This document shows positions 60,925 to 64,000 of a stretch of 64,000 nucleotides of DNA, piece by piece. The stretch is taken from the NCBI GenBank assembly GCA_022747635.1, contig JAKTNV010000024.1, positions 6,667,803-6,731,802 of the forward strand. Reading direction: 5' to 3'. The translations under genes were made by a program, and so were the position numbers. The notes under the pieces were generated by a model. That model was not told the DNA's origin. It worked only from the letters and a program-made list of their open reading frames with translations, and made no database searches. Each line of letters begins with the position of its first letter. Position 1 is the first letter of the stretch. The DNA comes from Hetaerina americana. Lineage: Eukaryota; Arthropoda; Insecta; Odonata; Calopterygidae.

Positions 60925-61217
60925 GTGCTTACTTCAGGCATACTCCAGGGTGAACTCATACCGCAGTAAGCCTGAAAGAGCTCACCTTAAAAGAAATGTG
61001 AAATTCTCATATTCAGCGTGGGGAGTCAATTTCTTTCCTTTGTCACCGGCAACTTCTTAGGAAGTTCTGTTATCCGAAAATATCCCAACTAGGGTGAAAC
61101 TGAGGGTAGGGTCCCCAAAGGCATCAACCGGATTCGAACCCGAGCCCTACTGCACTGTGTAAGTGCACTAAGAGTCGAAAGCTGTGCACTCAGCCCACTA
61201 AGATACCACGACTCCGC
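60925..61217 (-). mobile_element. tRNA-derived SINE, minus strand, best B box
   Basis: Minus strand from 61217: GGAGTCGTGGTATCTTAGTG, GGCTGAGTGCACAGC, then a perfect B box GGGTTCGAATCC (61141-61130), then body TTTTCGGATAACAGAACTTC, TAAGAAGTTGCCGGTGAC, AAAGAAATTGACTCCCC. Tail-to-tail with the 60.5-kb SINE. Confidence 0.82.
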
Positions 61218-61433
61218 TCAGTACTCAAGAGATCGAACTAGTGAACACAGACTTTATTTTTTCACGACAACGGCAAGGGAATGCTCATTGAAGATGAGGA
61301 ATAATTTGACAGTATAATAGTTCGACAGTTTATTAGGATTTTTGAGTGGCATTTGAGTACCACTAAATTTTCTGCACTCTTAATTATGGGTGGAGTACAA
61401 CTGTTAATGAAATAAACAGTGCAGTATACAACG

Positions 61434-61530
61434 TTCTTTTATTCTCTGACCCAGGTTTCGACTTATACAAGAGTCATTTCAAGGTCTCTTGTATTCGTCA
61501 ATACCTGGGTCGGAAAATAAAATAAAAGGT
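61434..61530. repeat. inverted pair of hammerhead-like repeats
   Basis: Left arm, minus strand: CTTGAAA, T, stem GAC/GTC with an 11-base loop, GAAAC, CTGG, GTC, AGAGAATAAAAG. Right arm, plus strand, decayed: CTCTTGTATTCGTCAATACC, TGGGTCGGAAAATAAAATAA. The GAAAC-N4-GTC spacing is kept on the left; CTGANGA has become CTTGAAA. No spacer to speak of between the arms. Confidence 0.6.
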
Positions 61531-61839
61531 TCATGTTACTTTGAGAGTTTACTAACGCGGAATTCAGCGTTTCTCTCCAACCGTTTCCCTCCTCTTAATC
61601 TTTTTAACTTTCCCCAAATGCCCCACGCTCCAAAAAGGCGCAAAAATATCTCGGCAGTCGCGACGTGATCATCAAGACAAAAACCAACACATAATGCCTT
61701 AAAACGCTACTCAGAAGAGGCTCATCAGAGGGAGTATAGCTCTATTTCCCTCCAACATTTAACACGCCTAGAGAGAAACTTTCGAAATCGCAGATCATTA
61801 AAAATGCAACCGACCGTCCCGCAAACCCTGTCGGAAACG
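61531..61839. other. no recognisable feature
   Basis: Nothing recognised. Confidence 0.5.
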
Positions 61840-62440
61840 AGATTCCGCCCCACCGCCACTTGGTTGATCTTCTTCCACCACCGCTCGCTGCTGCTGACTG
61901 GGGTTGCTCCTCTCCCCTGACCTCGCTTCCACTCCCCCTCCCCAGTGGCCCAGTTCCTCCCCGAGATAACAACGAGACGAAGGGGTGGGGGGGTGAGAGG
62001 GACAATCACCCCTTCCTTCCCTCCCTCGTCACCCGGACGTTACCCCAAGCCCCTTCCCTCCCCCGCCCCCTCGCGAGGCAGTTTGTTTGTGAGGGGGATA
62101 CAGCTCGGATGCTCGGAATCGCGAGATTTTTTCCTTTCTGTCTTTATATTCGTCAGCTATTCCCTTCCCATTTCCGTACAAGAGCAGGCGATAGAGAGAG
62201 AGAGAGGCACAGTCCTAGTTTTGATCGAGCGAGTTGTGGACGGCGACGGGATGTTATCGTGCCCTGCCCTCGACGAACCCTCTCCCCTCCTCCGGATCAC
62301 ATGAGATTCGCATCCCCCTTTTCCTGATTGTTTTTTCTCCGCGACTCGTTTCGCTCTCTTCCGCATCGCCACGCTTGACTCACATGGCTTCTGCTTCTCT
62401 TCGGTCGCACGGCGATGGGTAATTACTGCTCGTGCACTCG
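61840..62440. other. CpG-rich block
   Basis: C-rich then CpG-rich DNA with a G run at 61980-61999 and a GA run at 62191-62206. Frames of 62-155 codons are compositional. Possibly regulatory. Confidence 0.4.
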
Positions 62441-63029
62441 GCATGTGACTGATAAGGATTAATACAATGATTCTTTACTCCACCGAGCGTTTTAGGTGAT
62501 GGCACTTATTAAGGTGCGTGTTGGCCGAAAATTTCTCACCGATCGTAAAATCGCGGGCGCGAATATTTCCGCAAGCTTCATACTGTGTAATGATTTGATG
62601 GTTGAAGAAAAGATAGGCCTTACACAACGTTATGACCTATTCCGGCAGATAAGGTGTGAACACCAAATTTATTATTGCTGCAATCATGCCGGGAAACCTT
62701 TCTTCCGAAGATTGATGGCAAGGGGAGGGTGGGAAATTACGTGGTGGGCGAGTAGAACGAGAGCGGTGTCTGCTATATTGCCTCAAGCGAATCTTCAGAA
62801 TACGGGGTCGTTAATCCTTAAATTGCAGCTATTAATAATTATTTAGAACTCTTAATATTATATTTGCTCCAACTCTCCATTTCTCTTAACTTAAATCTTA
62901 ATTTCTTCATCTTTTTTCTCGTATTTAATAATCTTTCTTCATCTATAGTCACTGCTAATGCTCCTTATTTATAAATTGTCAAAATGCACAGTTGTCTTCT
63001 CTCTCTATATACACATGTATCAAAATACA

Positions 63030-63032
<3 letters not shown>
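62441..63032. other. no recognisable feature
   Basis: A 116-codon frame (62496-62846) starts with MALIKVRVGRKFLTDRKI but matches no family I know; the DNA is AT-rich afterwards. Confidence 0.45.

Positions 63033-63085
<53 letters not shown>
63033..63085. repeat. (TA)n microsatellite
   Basis: Perfect alternating TA, left flank of the hammerhead-like unit. Confidence 0.97.
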
Positions 63086-63089
<4 letters not shown>

Positions 63090-63263
63090 AGGTCCTTTAA
63101 TAGGCCATATTTACATCAAGTGACTTGAAGAAGGCGTCTGGGAGGGCCGAAAGCTCGAACAATTTACCGTGTGTCCTTTTAAATGTTGCTATTCTATTCT
63201 ATTTGTGTTATATTGTGTCAGCCCATTATTGTGCCGCTCGAGTGAGTTTTTCCGTACAATCGT
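63086..63263 (+). repeat. hammerhead-like unit between two (TA)n tracts
   Basis: CTTGAAGA (63124-63131), a GC stem-loop (GGC/GCC), GAAA (63149-63152), GCTCGAAC. Same class as 35.7 and 38.9 kb. The unit ends exactly at (TA)n on both sides (178 bp), comparable to the headless SINE at 14.5 kb and the units at 35.6-36.1 kb. Confidence 0.45.
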
Positions 63264-63283
63264 TATATATATATATATATATA

Positions 63284-63311
<28 letters not shown>
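63264..63311. repeat. (TA)n microsatellite
   Basis: Nearly perfect TA with one CTATA interruption; right flank of the unit. Confidence 0.97.
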
Positions 63312-63316
<5 letters not shown>

Positions 63317-63349
63317 ATACGGGCCTATTAAAATACCCGCGGGAGGTCT

Positions 63350-63778
63350 CCCAATCGCCAAATTGTTTTTCAATTCCTCATATATTCTACCCCTTTTCAT
63401 TCCGTTCAACAGGCCTATCATTTTCCTATTTTCTCACCAGCCTAATATTCTCTACTATATAGTATAACAGCCTTCAGTATTCCATCGCCAATCAAAACGC
63501 CTTGTCCCATGCCAACCCATCTTTCCCATTTCCTTTGAATTACTGTCAATAATCCTATCTCCTCCTCGAACATGTCTAACACTTACTCGTTTGTTTTCCT
63601 TTCTATCCATTTCACCTTTTTCATCCTCCTCCACCCCATTTCTCAAATCCCCCGAACTATGCTAACCGTCTTCTTTGATCAACCATGTTTCAGCGCCAAA
63701 CAAACCCACACTACATATCATATTTTAGCGAGTCATTTTTTGGAGATCGCGTTAAATAATACTTTTTCTTTAACAAAT

Positions 63779-63784
<6 letters not shown>
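63350..63784 (-). mobile_element. LINE-A fragment, frameshifted C-terminal region
   Basis: Minus-strand pieces RNGVEEDEKGEMDRKENK and GKMGWHGTRRFDWRWNTEG line up, in shifted frames, with VWRRMENVTWTERKTNE and EKWMKGVLIGSGMLKAV of the 11-kb copy; on the opposite strand both share FVFLS-H-TF-ILLH. At least one frameshift. It runs up to the (TA)n tract at 63785. Confidence 0.7.

Positions 63785-63842
<58 letters not shown>
63785..63842. repeat. (TA)n microsatellite
   Basis: Perfect alternating TA between the LINE-A relic and the 43-bp inverted repeat. Confidence 0.97.
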
Positions 63843-63848
<6 letters not shown>

Positions 63849-63942
63849 CACAGATGTAGATTTTTAGAATATAGAGACACAAAGAAAGGACACTCACAAT
63901 TTGTGTCTCTATATTCTAAAAATCTACATCTGTGTTTTTATA
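63841..63942. repeat. perfect inverted repeat, 43-bp arms
   Basis: 63841-63883 (TATAAAAACACAGATGTAG...) and 63900-63942 are exact reverse complements with a 16-base loop. (TA)n borders the left arm and a short TATA-rich run the right. Resembles a terminal-repeat miniature element, but no target duplication can be read because of the TA flanks. Confidence 0.93.
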
Positions 63943-64000
63943 TATTTGTGTGTCGCCGAAGAGCGTTCCATTTCGAAGATATTTTATATATATATACACA

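Noticed and set aside
61126..61215. Functional tRNA gene on the minus strand
   Set aside because: Perfect B box, but the insert between A and B boxes is too long and irregular for a cloverleaf, and a SINE body follows.

Overview
This is a stretch of eukaryotic nuclear DNA, most likely from an arthropod and probably an insect. Two mariner (D,D34D) transposons, several non-LTR retrotransposon fragments, tRNA-derived SINEs and about ten (TA)n tracts sit in AT-rich DNA without operons, bacterial-type gene packing or long host ORFs. I found no host gene or exon I can defend. Almost everything recognisable is a mobile element or a repeat, so the window reads as intergenic or intronic DNA. I cannot name the species. 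LINE-A and LINE-B are my own labels for two retrotransposon families.

Layout. 0-8 kb: a near-perfect 83-bp palindrome, two fragments of the LINE-B C-terminus, a hammerhead-like motif, and a 1,330-bp mariner with 150-bp inverted termini and a nonsense-broken transposase. 10.8-11.6 kb: a LINE-A 3' end inserted inside a short tandem repeat. 14.4-14.7 kb: a headless SINE body between two (TA)n tracts. 16.7-31 kb: about ten copies of a small GC-rich, hairpin-forming retroposon, found nowhere else in the window, three of them inside LINE-B copies. 32.4-36.1 kb: an inverted pair of hammerhead-like repeats, a LINE-A reverse transcriptase piece, and a ~470-bp nested palindrome filled with (TA)n. 39.1-40.4 kb: an intact mariner with perfect 33-bp termini and an uninterrupted 357-codon transposase. 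48-53 kb: another inverted hammerhead-like pair and SINEs placed head-to-head around (TA)n. 54.5 kb: a very decayed LINE-A. 60.5-61.5 kb: two SINEs tail-to-tail and a third inverted hammerhead-like pair. 63-64 kb: another hammerhead-like unit between (TA)n tracts, a LINE-A relic and a 43-bp inverted repeat. Between these lie GC/CpG-rich, purine/pyrimidine-biased blocks (near 12, 17.9, 19.6, 20.8, 25.7, 37.3, 47.6, 51.7, 53.2, 60 and 62.2 kb) that may be regulatory or promoter DNA.

The most interesting signal is a dispersed set of short repeats with the same skeleton: a TGANGA-like box, a short stem-loop, GAAA, and in four loci a pyrimidine, four bases and then GTC or GTA. This is the order of conserved parts in type I hammerhead ribozymes of the kind carried by Penelope-like elements. 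Several copies occur as inverted pairs or next to (TA)n tracts. The other strong observations are the mariner whose 3' end was replaced by an inverted copy of its 5' end, and the clustered GC-hairpin retroposon whose stem is kept in a diverged copy by paired changes.
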